A model generated the notes under the pieces. That model saw only the letters and a list, made by a program, of their open reading frames with translations. It made no database searches and was not told the origin of the DNA. DNA of 64,000 nt. Source: Gemmatimonadota bacterium (GTDB taxonomy: Bacteria; Gemmatimonadota; Gemmatimonadetes; Gemmatimonadales; Gemmatimonadaceae). Of the stretch, positions 36,193 to 44,247 are shown piece by piece. A program made the translations under genes and the position numbers. Numbering within the stretch: position 1 is the stretch's first letter; every line of letters begins with the position of its first letter. The DNA lies in the NCBI GenBank assembly GCA_016714015.1, contig JADJNZ010000001.1, positions 62,001-126,000 on the forward strand, in the 5' to 3' direction.

Positions 36193-36767
36193 CAGAAGGC
36201 CTTGATCCAGCCGTCGGACCGGTAACGGAACCAGGTGGCGCGTCCGGTGGCGCGAGCCACCATGACGGCGCGGGTGTCATCCGGATGGCCGCCATCGCGC
36301 GCCTCCCGGACGGAGGTCACATAGAATCCGCCGGCCTCGCTCGCGCTGCCGTCGCGGTGGAAGACGATGCCCGGGAGACCGCCGATCGTGCGGACCACTT
36401 CCACCGGGCCGTTTCCCATCGCCATCGCCGGCGCCGAGCCGCGGCCGAAGACGATGCCCTCGCCGATCTGCACCGACCGCTCGTGCTCGCCCGCGTCGAT
36501 CGTGCCGTCGTTGTCCCGGTCCTCATGGATCCTGAGCCGGTGCTGGGCGGTGTCGAAGCGGACGATGATGTCGTGCTGCTGCGTGATCGCCTGCCGCTGG
36601 ACGGTGAGCATCGTCGTGCCCATGACCTGCATCGATGAGTTCACCCGGTAGCGCGTGGGGTCGATCTTCGGCGCGGCAAAGGCCACGATCATCCCGAAGA
36701 TGACCATGACCATCAGCAGTTCGATGATGGTGAATCCTGTCCTGAGCACTCGCCCGCGTCCGACCAT
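36192..36767 (-). CDS. FimT/GspH-like minor pseudopilin
   Basis: A 191-residue protein with the prepilin site RTGFTIIELLMVMVIF (Glu5 present) and a GspH/FimT-type body. The start was decided by the sequence: an ATG at 36782 is followed at once by AGGAGG, which lies 6 nt before the second in-frame ATG at 36767, so AGGAGG is the ribosome-binding site and 36767 the real start. It is the first gene of the pseudopilin operon; the 194 bp upstream (36783-36976) contain its promoter region and no other gene. Confidence 0.85.
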   Translation of the reverse strand: MVGRGRVLRTGFTIIELLMVMVIFGMIVAFAAPKIDPTRYRVNSSMQVMGTTMLTVQRQAITQQHDIIVRFDTAQHRLRIHEDRDNDGTIDAGEHERSVQIGEGIVFGRGSAPAMAMGNGPVEVVRTIGGLPGIVFHRDGSASEAGGFYVTSVREARDGGHPDDTRAVMVARATGRATWFRYRSDGWIKAF

Positions 36768-36976
36768 CCGCTGCCTCCTCATGCCGGCGCCACGCGCCGT
36801 GCTCCGCTATCCGACCCTGCCGAAAAGTCCCCCGGCAACTGGGGAATTGACAGATGGACACGGATGCACGCAACGGTCGGCGGGCAGTTCGCCCCGGGGA
36901 CCGTCACATAGTGCGACGGGGGTGACCCGACCGCCTCAGGATCGCCCGAATGGGCGCCGAGCGGCTGTGCGGCCGG

Positions 36977-37663
36977 TCACATGCCGCTGGAGGACCCCTG
37001 TCCGCGGCTGGGCAGTGCGGCAGGCGCGCGCTCGCCGGCTGCGGCCTCCCGGGAGGCCAGGAGCTGGGTGACGAAGCGCTGGCCCTCGCCGATCCGCTCG
37101 ATCTCGAGCGCGACCGTCTCGAGGTTCCGCTCGATTCCGCCCACGCGGTCGGTGAGCTCGGCGGGGACCGCGGAGATGACGCTCGCCTTCCGCCACAGCC
37201 GGCGCGCCCAGGCGAGGGCGACGGGAAAGAGGAGCGCCGCGGTCAGCCCCATCCCCAACGCGACCAGCTCCGGCGGCGGCCCGTTCGCCCAGCGGTCCTG
37301 CGGCGCCTCCTCCCGGAGCGCGCCCGGGATGGCCGCCCCGGCCGCGACCGCCGCATCCGCTTCGGCGATGTCGATCGAGACCCGGGCGATCTGCTGGTCG
37401 ACCGCCGCCAGCCGCTGCTCGAGCCCGGCCCGGTCCGCATCGCTCGCGGGACCCTGACGAATCTGTTCGACGAGCTCCTCCCGCTCGTTCTCCAGTCGCG
37501 ACTTCACGTTCCAGAGGACCTCGCGCTTCTCGCGGAGCCCGAGATAGATCGTGCGCGGCGAGGCGACTTCGGGGGCGCCAGGCGCGAGGACGGGCGCCGG
37601 GACATCCGGCGGGACTGGCGGCGTCGGCGCCGTCGTGGGTGCAGGCGTGTTCTGCTGAGGCAT
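36977..37663 (-). CDS. Membrane-anchored coiled-coil protein with Pro-rich N-terminus
   Basis: A 228-residue protein I do not recognise. Residues 1-36 are rich in Pro and Ala. A heptad-like helix rich in Glu/Arg (about 45-105, REKREVLWNVKSRLENERE) is likely a coiled coil. One membrane helix follows (about 134-153), then a second helical segment (about 165-205). The order suggests a bitopic protein that oligomerises on both sides of the membrane. It is 53 bp downstream of the OsmC gene on the same strand. Confidence 0.7.
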   Translation of the reverse strand: MPQQNTPAPTTAPTPPVPPDVPAPVLAPGAPEVASPRTIYLGLREKREVLWNVKSRLENEREELVEQIRQGPASDADRAGLEQRLAAVDQQIARVSIDIAEADAAVAAGAAIPGALREEAPQDRWANGPPPELVALGMGLTAALLFPVALAWARRLWRKASVISAVPAELTDRVGGIERNLETVALEIERIGEGQRFVTQLLASREAAAGERAPAALPSRGQGSSSGM

Positions 37664-37715
37664 CAGGGAGGCGTACGCACCCTCGGGCGAGCGGGTTTCG
37701 GGTCCGCCGACGACG

Positions 37716-38141
37716 CTACTTGAGCGTCGCGACGAGCGTCATCGGCACGCTGGCGAGGGCCCGTGAGACGATGCACCCGTCCTTCGTCGCCGCCGCCACC
37801 TGCTGGAAGACCTCGGGCGCGATGCCGGGCACCTCGGCCTCGGTCACGAGGTCGATCCCGACGATGGTCATCTTCTCGTTGACCCGGTCCATCCGGACCG
37901 TGGCTGTGGTGTGGATGCGCACCGGGGTGTGGCCTGCCTGCGCCAGTCCGAGCGACATGGCCATGGAGAAACAGCCGGCATGGGCGGCGCCGAGCAGCTC
38001 CTCGGGATTGGTCCCCGGGGCCCCTTCGAAGCGGGTGCCGAACGAGTACTTGCCCTCGAATGCGCCGCTCCCGAGCCGGATGGAGCCGTTGCCGGCCTTG
38101 AGGTCGCCGTTCCACTGGGCAGAGGCGTTGCGCTGGATCAT
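37716..38141 (-). CDS. OsmC-type organic hydroperoxide reductase
   Basis: A 141-residue cytoplasmic peroxiredoxin of the OsmC family, which reduces organic peroxides with two reactive cysteines. C57 (GAAHAGCFSMA) and C123 (KDGCIVSRAL) are at the expected places, and the Glu of NPEELLGAAHA contacts the active site. Length is standard. The ATG at 38141 has a GGAG about 8 nt upstream and a TACCAT element about 32 nt upstream. It is divergent from the nuclease gene. Confidence 0.94.
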   Translation of the reverse strand: MIQRNASAQWNGDLKAGNGSIRLGSGAFEGKYSFGTRFEGAPGTNPEELLGAAHAGCFSMAMSLGLAQAGHTPVRIHTTATVRMDRVNEKMTIVGIDLVTEAEVPGIAPEVFQQVAAATKDGCIVSRALASVPMTLVATLK

Positions 38142-38304
38142 GTTCGGGGCTCCGGTTGGGGGGTCTGGGACGGATGGTAACCGCGTGGTCGGCGCAAGGC
38201 GAGGACCCTTGCGCTGTCACGGTGTGACGGCGTGGAATTTGCTGGCAGTCCCGTGTTCCCCGGGGCCCCGCCCCCTCGTGCGCACCACCCTCAGTCCCCT
38301 GCCC

Positions 38305-41214
38305 ATGCGTCCCTGGACGATCCGCGCGGCCCTCCTGGCCGGCATCGCCGCCTTCGCCATCTCCTGCTCCGGCGACGGCCCGACCGCGCCCGAGCGCCTC
38401 ACGCTCTCCCGCGCGGGGGCGCCGAGGATCATCGGCAGCGGCCCCGCGGTCCGCATCAGCGAGGTCCATTACGACAACGCGGGGACCGACGCGGGCGAGT
38501 CGATCGAGATCTCCGGGCCTGCCGGGACGGACCTCACCGGCTGGTCCGTCGTGCTCTACAACGGCAATGCGCCGGCCGCGGCCGTCACCTACGGGACGGC
38601 CCGCGTGCTGAGCGGCACCGTCCCGACGACGTGCAACCAGCGCGGCGTCGTGGTGCTGACCTACCCGACGGACGGCATCCAGAACGGCCCGAATGACGGC
38701 ATCGCGCTCGTGGACGCCGCCGGGGCAGTCGTCGAACTGCTCTCCTACGAGGGCGTGTTCACGGCGAGCAACGGCCCCGCGGCCGGCATGACCTCCTTGA
38801 ACGCCGGCATCTCGGAGATCAGCACGACACCCGTGGGTTCGAGCCTGCAGCGCAACGCCGATGGCACCTGGACCGGTCCCGCCGCCAACACCTTCGGCGC
38901 GTGCAACGACGGCGACGAGAATCCGGGCGCGACGCCGACCGTCGCGACGGTGACGGTCGCGCCGACGATCGATACGGTGGTGGTGGGCGCGACGGTCAGC
39001 TTCACCGCGACGGCGCTCGATGCCACGGATGCGCCCATCGCCGGCGTGGCGCTGACGTGGAGCTCCTCCGACGAGGCGGTCGCGACGGTCTCGAGCAGCG
39101 GCGTCGTCACCGGCGCGGCGCTCGGCGTCGCGACCATCTCGGCGACGGCCGCCAACGGGGTGCTCGCGACGGCGACGGTGCAGGTCATCGCTCCCCCGCC
39201 GCCGCCGGCCGGCGTGCGCTTCTCCGAACTCCACTACGACAACTTCGGCACCGACCTCAATGAGGCGATCGAGGTCGAGGGCCCCGCGGGCTCCGACCTC
39301 ACCGGCTGGAGCATCGTCCTCTACAACGGCAACGGCGGCGTCACCTACGAGCCGACGCAGGTCCTGAGCGGCACGATCCCCGACCAGTGCGGCGGCCGCG
39401 GCACGCGGTTCGTCTCGTATGCGAGCAACGCGATCCAGAACGGCTCCCCCGACGGCATGGCGCTCATCGACGCGTCCGGCACGGTCGTGGAGTTCCTCTC
39501 GTACGAGGGCACGGTCACGGCGACCAACGGTCCCGCGGCGGGCATGACCTCCGTCGACATCGGCGCGCTCCAGAACTCGGCACCCGTCGGCACCTCGCTG
39601 CATCGCACCCCGGCGAACACCTGGGCGTCGGAACCGGCGAACTTCGGCTACTGCTACGGCGTCACCCCGCCGCCGCCGCCCAACGGCATCACCTTCTCCG
39701 GTCGCGACGGAACCGACCCGGCACTGCCGGTCGGCTTCGAGGACCAGCTCTTCGCGACGTTGCGCTCGGGCGCCGACAACTCGGTGATCACGACGACCTT
39801 CACCTGGTCGTCGGAGACGCCCGCGGTGGCGAGCGTCGATGCGAACGGCGTGGTGCGCGCGCTCGGCGCGGGCACGGCGACGCTCAAGGCGGTGGCGGCG
39901 GACGGGACCGAGGCGACCTACTCGATCGCCACGACCATCGCCGAGGCGAGCACGACCGCGCTGTACGGCGATCACACCGAGTTCGGCGACCCGACCGATG
40001 GGGACGCGTCCGACGAGGTGATCCTCCGCCGCGGGCAGTACACGACGTCATTCAGCCCGGCGCGCGGCATCCCGAACTGGGTGAGCTACAACCTCGAGGC
40101 GACGCACTTCGGGTCGCTCGACCGCTGCGACTGCTTCACCTACGACCCGGAACTGCCCGCCGCCCAGCGCTACACCACGGCGGACTACACCGGGGCGGGG
40201 GCGGCCGCCGGCTACGGCATCGATCGCGGTCACCTCGCGCGCTCGTTCGATCGCACGTCGGGGAGCTTCGACAACGCGACCACCTTCTACTTCTCGAACA
40301 TCATCCCGCAGGCGTCGGACAACAACCAGGGTCCGTGGGCGCAGTTCGAGAACCATGTGGGCGATCTCGCGCGCCTCGCCGGGCAGGAGGTCTACATCAT
40401 CGCCGGCGCGTCGGGCAGCAAGGGGACGGTGAAGAACGAGGGGCGCATCACGATCCCCTCCGTGACGTGGAAGGTCGCCGTCGTGCTGCCGCGTGACGCC
40501 GGCCTCGCGAGCATCGACTCGTGGGACGATGTGCAGGTGCTCGCGGTGCTGATGCCGAACGACGCGGGCATCCGCAACGTCGCGTGGGAGACGTATCTCG
40601 TCACCGTGGACCAGGTCGAGGCCGCCAGCGGCTTCGACGTGCTCTCCGCGCTGCGCGACGACATCGAGATCGCGGTGGAGAGCAACACGGTTCCGCCGCA
40701 GGCGTCGCTCGACGGCCCGTGGTCGGCGTACGCCGGCGACCCGCTCGCGCTGAGCGGCGCGGGTTCGACCGACGCCGACGGTGACGGGCTCACCTACGCG
40801 TGGGACTTCGGTGACGGCAGCACGGCCGAGGGGGCGACGGCGTCGCACATCTACGCGACCGCGGGGGAGTACGCGGTGCGGCTCGTCGTCACCGACGTGC
40901 GCGGCCTGGCGGATACGGTGTCGTCGACGGCGAGCATCACGCCGCTGCCGACGATCGTCGGGCTCGACCGCGCCATCGCGTACGCCCACGCCCTGACCGC
41001 ACAAGGCGTCCTGAAGTCGAACAGCGGTACCGCGCTCGCCGTGACGCTCGAGACCGCACGAAAGAACCTGCAGCGAGGCAGCACGGCGCCGGTGGCACCC
41101 AACATCGAAGCGGCGCTGCGCGTCATGGCCGGATTCGTGAACGGCGGAAAGCTGACCGCGGACCAGGCGGCGCCGTACATCGCGGTGCTCGAGCGGATCC
41201 TCGCCGGACTCTGA
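38305..41214 (+). CDS. Multidomain secreted DNA/RNA endonuclease lipoprotein
   Basis: A 969-residue protein. The signal peptide ends in a lipobox (AISCSG, Cys21). Domains in order: lamin-tail domain 1 (about 47-200), Ig-like BIG2 (212-297), lamin-tail domain 2 (303-452), a second Ig-like domain (461-545), DNA/RNA non-specific endonuclease (about 550-785) with the catalytic DRGH (640-643) and the metal-site NIIPQASDNN and following Glu682, PKD domain (795-880) and a helical C-terminal domain of FIMAH-like appearance (885-969). The nuclease core looks intact. It is probably surface-attached and degrades extracellular nucleic acid. The ATG at 38305 begins the signal peptide. Confidence 0.9.
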   Translation: MRPWTIRAALLAGIAAFAISCSGDGPTAPERLTLSRAGAPRIIGSGPAVRISEVHYDNAGTDAGESIEISGPAGTDLTGWSVVLYNGNAPAAAVTYGTARVLSGTVPTTCNQRGVVVLTYPTDGIQNGPNDGIALVDAAGAVVELLSYEGVFTASNGPAAGMTSLNAGISEISTTPVGSSLQRNADGTWTGPAANTFGACNDGDENPGATPTVATVTVAPTIDTVVVGATVSFTATALDATDAPIAGVALTWSSSDEAVATVSSSGVVTGAALGVATISATAANGVLATATVQVIAPPPPPAGVRFSELHYDNFGTDLNEAIEVEGPAGSDLTGWSIVLYNGNGGVTYEPTQVLSGTIPDQCGGRGTRFVSYASNAIQNGSPDGMALIDASGTVVEFLSYEGTVTATNGPAAGMTSVDIGALQNSAPVGTSLHRTPANTWASEPANFGYCYGVTPPPPPNGITFSGRDGTDPALPVGFEDQLFATLRSGADNSVITTTFTWSSETPAVASVDANGVVRALGAGTATLKAVAADGTEATYSIATTIAEASTTALYGDHTEFGDPTDGDASDEVILRRGQYTTSFSPARGIPNWVSYNLEATHFGSLDRCDCFTYDPELPAAQRYTTADYTGAGAAAGYGIDRGHLARSFDRTSGSFDNATTFYFSNIIPQASDNNQGPWAQFENHVGDLARLAGQEVYIIAGASGSKGTVKNEGRITIPSVTWKVAVVLPRDAGLASIDSWDDVQVLAVLMPNDAGIRNVAWETYLVTVDQVEAASGFDVLSALRDDIEIAVESNTVPPQASLDGPWSAYAGDPLALSGAGSTDADGDGLTYAWDFGDGSTAEGATASHIYATAGEYAVRLVVTDVRGLADTVSSTASITPLPTIVGLDRAIAYAHALTAQGVLKSNSGTALAVTLETARKNLQRGSTAPVAPNIEAALRVMAGFVNGGKLTADQAAPYIAVLERILAGL

Positions 41215-41220
41215 TCGGCG

Positions 41221-41279
41221 GTGCATGCTCGACCGGACGACCCCGGATGCTCCCGCATCCGGGGTCGTCCCGCATGCAC
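41221..41279. terminator. Nested hairpin between convergent genes
   Basis: A perfect 16-bp stem (41235-41250 with 41255-41270, loop TCCC) is enclosed by an outer 8-bp inverted pair, GTGCATGC (41221-41228) and GCATGCAC (41272-41279). It lies between the stops of the nuclease and Rieske genes and should terminate both. Confidence 0.7.
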
Positions 41280-41284
41280 GAGAC

Positions 41285-41776
41285 TCAGGAGATGGTGAGC
41301 GTCCCCGCGCCCGCATCGAGGGTCACGGCGTACGACGCGAGGTCCCGCGTGCGCTGGCCACCGGTCCAGCCTCCACTCGGGGCGAAGCGCGCGCCGTGAT
41401 TGGGGCATTCGAAGCCCGCCGGCGTGATGTCGATCGGCCGGTACCCCGCATGCGGGCAGATCATCGAGAACGCGAGATAGGTCGTGGCATTCACCCGCGT
41501 CACGGCGATCGGGACGCTGGTGCTGCCATCGACCCGGGCGATCCCGCCGTCCACCGCGAGCGCAGGGAAATCGGCGAGGGCGATGGAGAGCGGGCTCGCC
41601 CCACCGCCGCCACCGCCGACGGGCGGCGGCGGGTTCACGGCGCCCCCCGATCCGCCGTCGCCGGTGACGCCGCCGATGTTGCCGTCGCCGCAGGCGACGA
41701 GGAACGCGCTGATCGACGCGGCCAGCGTGGAGGCGACGAACCGCCGCCGCGAGCAGTCGCCCGCACAGTGCGACAT
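41285..41776 (-). CDS. Rieske [2Fe-2S] lipoprotein
   Basis: A 163-residue Rieske protein. Both Rieske boxes are present: C107-P-H109 (SMICPHAG) and C124-P-N-H127 (FECPNHGA), giving two Cys and two His ligands. The N-terminus has a Tat-type SRRRF motif and a lipobox (LVAC, Cys29), so the folded protein is likely exported by Tat and anchored to the membrane by lipid. A Gly/Pro-rich linker (about 30-60) leads to the domain. The start is two bases after the stop of the four-helix membrane gene, its likely partner. Not the usual bc1 Rieske, which has a transmembrane anchor. Confidence 0.9.
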   Translation of the reverse strand: MSHCAGDCSRRRFVASTLAASISAFLVACGDGNIGGVTGDGGSGGAVNPPPPVGGGGGGASPLSIALADFPALAVDGGIARVDGSTSVPIAVTRVNATTYLAFSMICPHAGYRPIDITPAGFECPNHGARFAPSGGWTGGQRTRDLASYAVTLDAGAGTLTIS

Positions 41777-41778
41777 GC

Positions 41779-42384
41779 TCAATCCCTCCGGAAGACGTCG
41801 AGCATCGTCAGGTACCCGATGGTCGCGACCGCGACGGATCCGAGGGCGACCGCGCGATGGAGGTCGCGGTCGTCGTTGGATCCCTCGGCGCGCTCCGCGA
41901 GGATGCCGGTGGCGGTGAAGCCGGCATCGGCGGCGAGCATCATGACCGCATGGAAGACGCGGCGTCCACGCCCCTCCGGCTCGCGGCGCGCCTCGTACAG
42001 GTTCATGACGCCGGTGACCGTGTTGACGGCGAAGAGCGCGGCGACCCCGGTGGCGGCCACGCGATGTCCCGTGCGCGCCCACGCCGGCGCCTCGAAGCTC
42101 TTGTCATAGAGCTGGCGCCCCGCGAGGTACTGGAAGGCGAAGAGCGGCAGCATGGTATAGCTGGCCGCGCGATGGACCGAGAGCCGCGTGTAGTACGCGG
42201 CACTGAGGTCGACGACGGTATCTCGCGCGACCGGGGGAAGGAACCGGACCACGCGCACCGGGCCATCGGCGGGCCCCACGTGCCCCCGCGCGACGACCTC
42301 GACGGTCGGCGCATCGGCGCTTGCGACGACCGATGGCGCAGCGAAGGCATGCGATGCGAGCAGGGCGAGCGAGATGAGGTCCAT
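41779..42384 (-). CDS. Four-helix membrane protein, candidate di-heme cytochrome b partner of the Rieske protein
   Basis: A 201-residue membrane protein I do not recognise from a named family. After a signal-like hydrophobic start (1-16) and a periplasmic stretch there are four helices, each beginning with a conserved-looking His: H71, H107, H145 and H176. Because neighbouring helices run in opposite directions, H71/H145 lie on one membrane side and H107/H176 on the other, the pattern of bis-His heme sites in cytochrome b561-type proteins. Heme binding is inferred. The gap to the Rieske gene is only 2 bp, so the two are in one operon. Confidence 0.55.
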   Translation of the reverse strand: MDLISLALLASHAFAAPSVVASADAPTVEVVARGHVGPADGPVRVVRFLPPVARDTVVDLSAAYYTRLSVHRAASYTMLPLFAFQYLAGRQLYDKSFEAPAWARTGHRVAATGVAALFAVNTVTGVMNLYEARREPEGRGRRVFHAVMMLAADAGFTATGILAERAEGSNDDRDLHRAVALGSVAVATIGYLTMLDVFRRD

Positions 42385-42473
42385 ATGGCGGATCGGCTGG
42401 GGGTGGCGACACCTTTAGGGACAGAGGCCCGGTCGGCTCGGGTCCCGCTAGTATACCCTTAACCGGTGAACTG

Positions 42474-43784
42474 ATGTCACTCCCCCTCCGCCCAGCCCTC
42501 GCGAGGACCGCCTCGCTCCTCTCGCTGGTCGCGGCCGTCTCCGCCACGTCGAGCGCGCAGGACGATGCCGCGCTCGTCGCGCGCGCCCGCGCGATCCACG
42601 ACCGCGTGATGACACTCGACACCCACGTCGACATCAGCCCCGCGGCGTTCCGTCGCGACTCGTCGAACTACGTGACGGGGATCGCGCGCAACCAGGTGGA
42701 CATCCCGAAGATGGAAGCCGGCGGTCTCGACGCCGCGTTCCTGATCGTCTACGTGGGCCAGGCGCGCACGATCGACTCGGCGACGATGGCGAGCGCGTAC
42801 GCGCAGGCGATGGAGAAGTTCGCCGCCGTCCACCGCCTCACCGACTCGCTCGCCCCGACGCGCGTGGGACTCGCCCGCACGGCCGACGAGGCGAGGCGCA
42901 TCCATGCGAGCGGCCGGAAGGTGATCTTCATCGGGATCGAGAACGGCTTCTCGGTGGGCACCGACCTCGGACGCATCCGGCAGTTCGCCGAGCTGGGCGG
43001 CCGCTACATGTCGCTCGCCCACAACGGGCACAGCCAGTTCTCCGACTCCAACACCGGCGAGCGCGACGGCGTCTGGATGTGGAACGGCCTGAGCCCGCTC
43101 GGCCGGCAGGCGATCGCCGAGCTCAACAAGTGGGGCGTGATGATCGACATCTCGCACCCGAGCAAGCAGAGCATGATGCAGACGCTCGAGCTGACGCAGG
43201 CGCCGATCATCGCCTCGCATTCCGGCGTGCGCGCGCTCTGCAACCACAGCCGCAACCTCGATGACGAACAGCTGCTGGGCATGAAGCGGAACGGTGGTGT
43301 CGTGCAGCTGGTGGCGTTCAACAGCTACGTGAAGTGCAACCCGGTGCGCGACGCCGAGCGGCAGGGCGCCATCGACGCGCTGCGCAGGCAGTACGGCGTG
43401 ACGGGGACCAACCCCCGCGAGGTGCAGGCGTCGGTGCAGGCGCTGCCGGAGGAGCGGCGGAACGCGTACCTCGCGGCGCAGGAGGACATCACGGCGCGGC
43501 GGTATCCGGCGGACCCGATGGCGACCGTCGCGGACTTCGCGAACCACATCGACTACGCGGTCAAGCTGATCGGCATCGACCATGTGGGCATCAGCTCGGA
43601 CTTCGACGGCGGCGGCGGCGTGGACGGGTGGCGCAACGCGAGCGAGACCTTCAACGTGACGCTCGAACTGGTGCGCCGCGGCTACACCGAGGAGCAGATC
43701 GCGAAGATCTGGAGCGGCAACCTGCTGCGCGTGCTGTCCGAGGTGCAGGCGGCGTCGGCCCGGCTGCAGCGGGCGACGCGGTGA
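42474..43784 (+). CDS. Membrane dipeptidase, M19 family (second copy)
   Basis: A 436-residue exported zinc dipeptidase (signal peptide about 1-28, TSSAQ). M19 signatures: LDTHVDIS (His and Asp ligands), FIGIENGFS (bridging Glu), LAHNGHSQFSD, IDISHPS and IASHSGVRAL. Unlike the copy at 8761 it has no lipobox, so it should be soluble in the periplasm. A GTATACC element (42451-42457) is a candidate -10 of a short-leader promoter. The stop overlaps the GTG of the DUF2177 gene. Confidence 0.93.
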   Translation: MSLPLRPALARTASLLSLVAAVSATSSAQDDAALVARARAIHDRVMTLDTHVDISPAAFRRDSSNYVTGIARNQVDIPKMEAGGLDAAFLIVYVGQARTIDSATMASAYAQAMEKFAAVHRLTDSLAPTRVGLARTADEARRIHASGRKVIFIGIENGFSVGTDLGRIRQFAELGGRYMSLAHNGHSQFSDSNTGERDGVWMWNGLSPLGRQAIAELNKWGVMIDISHPSKQSMMQTLELTQAPIIASHSGVRALCNHSRNLDDEQLLGMKRNGGVVQLVAFNSYVKCNPVRDAERQGAIDALRRQYGVTGTNPREVQASVQALPEERRNAYLAAQEDITARRYPADPMATVADFANHIDYAVKLIGIDHVGISSDFDGGGGVDGWRNASETFNVTLELVRRGYTEEQIAKIWSGNLLRVLSEVQAASARLQRATR

Positions 43785-44188
43785 GCCTCGGCGCGCACCT
43801 CAAGGTCTACGCGGCCTGCGTGGTCGTGTTCTTCGCGCTCGACCTCACTTGGCTCGGGGTGGTGGCGAAGGGCTTCTACAACGCGCAGATGGGGCACCTG
43901 CTGCGCCCCGACGTGCAATGGGGCGCGGCACTGCTCTTCTACCTGATCTACGTCGCCGCGATCGTCGTGCTGTGCGTGGTGCCGGCGGTGGAGAAGCAGT
44001 CGATGGGACGCGCGCTCGCGCTTGGCGCGGTGTTCGGGCTCGCCGCGTATGCGGCGTTCGATCTGACCTCGCTGGCACTGTTGAAGGACTTCCCCACGAA
44101 GGTCGTCTACGTCGACCTGGCGTGGGGGATGGTGCTCACGGCATCGGTCTCGGCCGCGGGGTACTGGGCGGCGCTTCGGCTGGGCTGA
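43781..44188 (+). CDS. DUF2177 family membrane protein
   Basis: A 135-residue inner-membrane protein with four hydrophobic helices and the DUF2177 core (FFALDLTWLGVVAKGFYNAQMGHLL and AAYAAFDLTSLALLKDFP pieces; YVDLAWGMVLT). Function is unknown. The start is GTG at 43781, overlapping the upstream dipeptidase stop as GTGA, so it is translationally coupled. An intergenic palindrome follows 4 bp after the stop. Confidence 0.85.
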   Translation: MSLGAHLKVYAACVVVFFALDLTWLGVVAKGFYNAQMGHLLRPDVQWGAALLFYLIYVAAIVVLCVVPAVEKQSMGRALALGAVFGLAAYAAFDLTSLALLKDFPTKVVYVDLAWGMVLTASVSAAGYWAALRLG

Positions 44189-44192
44189 AGGT

Positions 44193-44244
44193 TGAAGGCT
44201 GAAGGATGAAAGAGATCCCTTCCACCTTCATCCTTCAGCCTTCA
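44193..44244. repeat. Intergenic palindrome, copy A (perfect 18-bp arms)
   Basis: Arms at 44193-44210 and 44227-44244 (starting TGAAGGCTGAAGG) are perfect 18-bp inverted copies around a 16-nt loop. The element lies between the convergent DUF2177 and paaZ genes and probably terminates both. The arm sequence is shared with copies at 56342 and 58126. Confidence 0.8.
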
Positions 44245-44247
44245 TCG

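Noticed and set aside
37663..39975. A 770-codon minus-strand frame opposite the nuclease gene
   Set aside because: It is antisense to the lamin-tail/Ig/nuclease protein; composition is Arg/Ala/Gly/His-biased with no motif.
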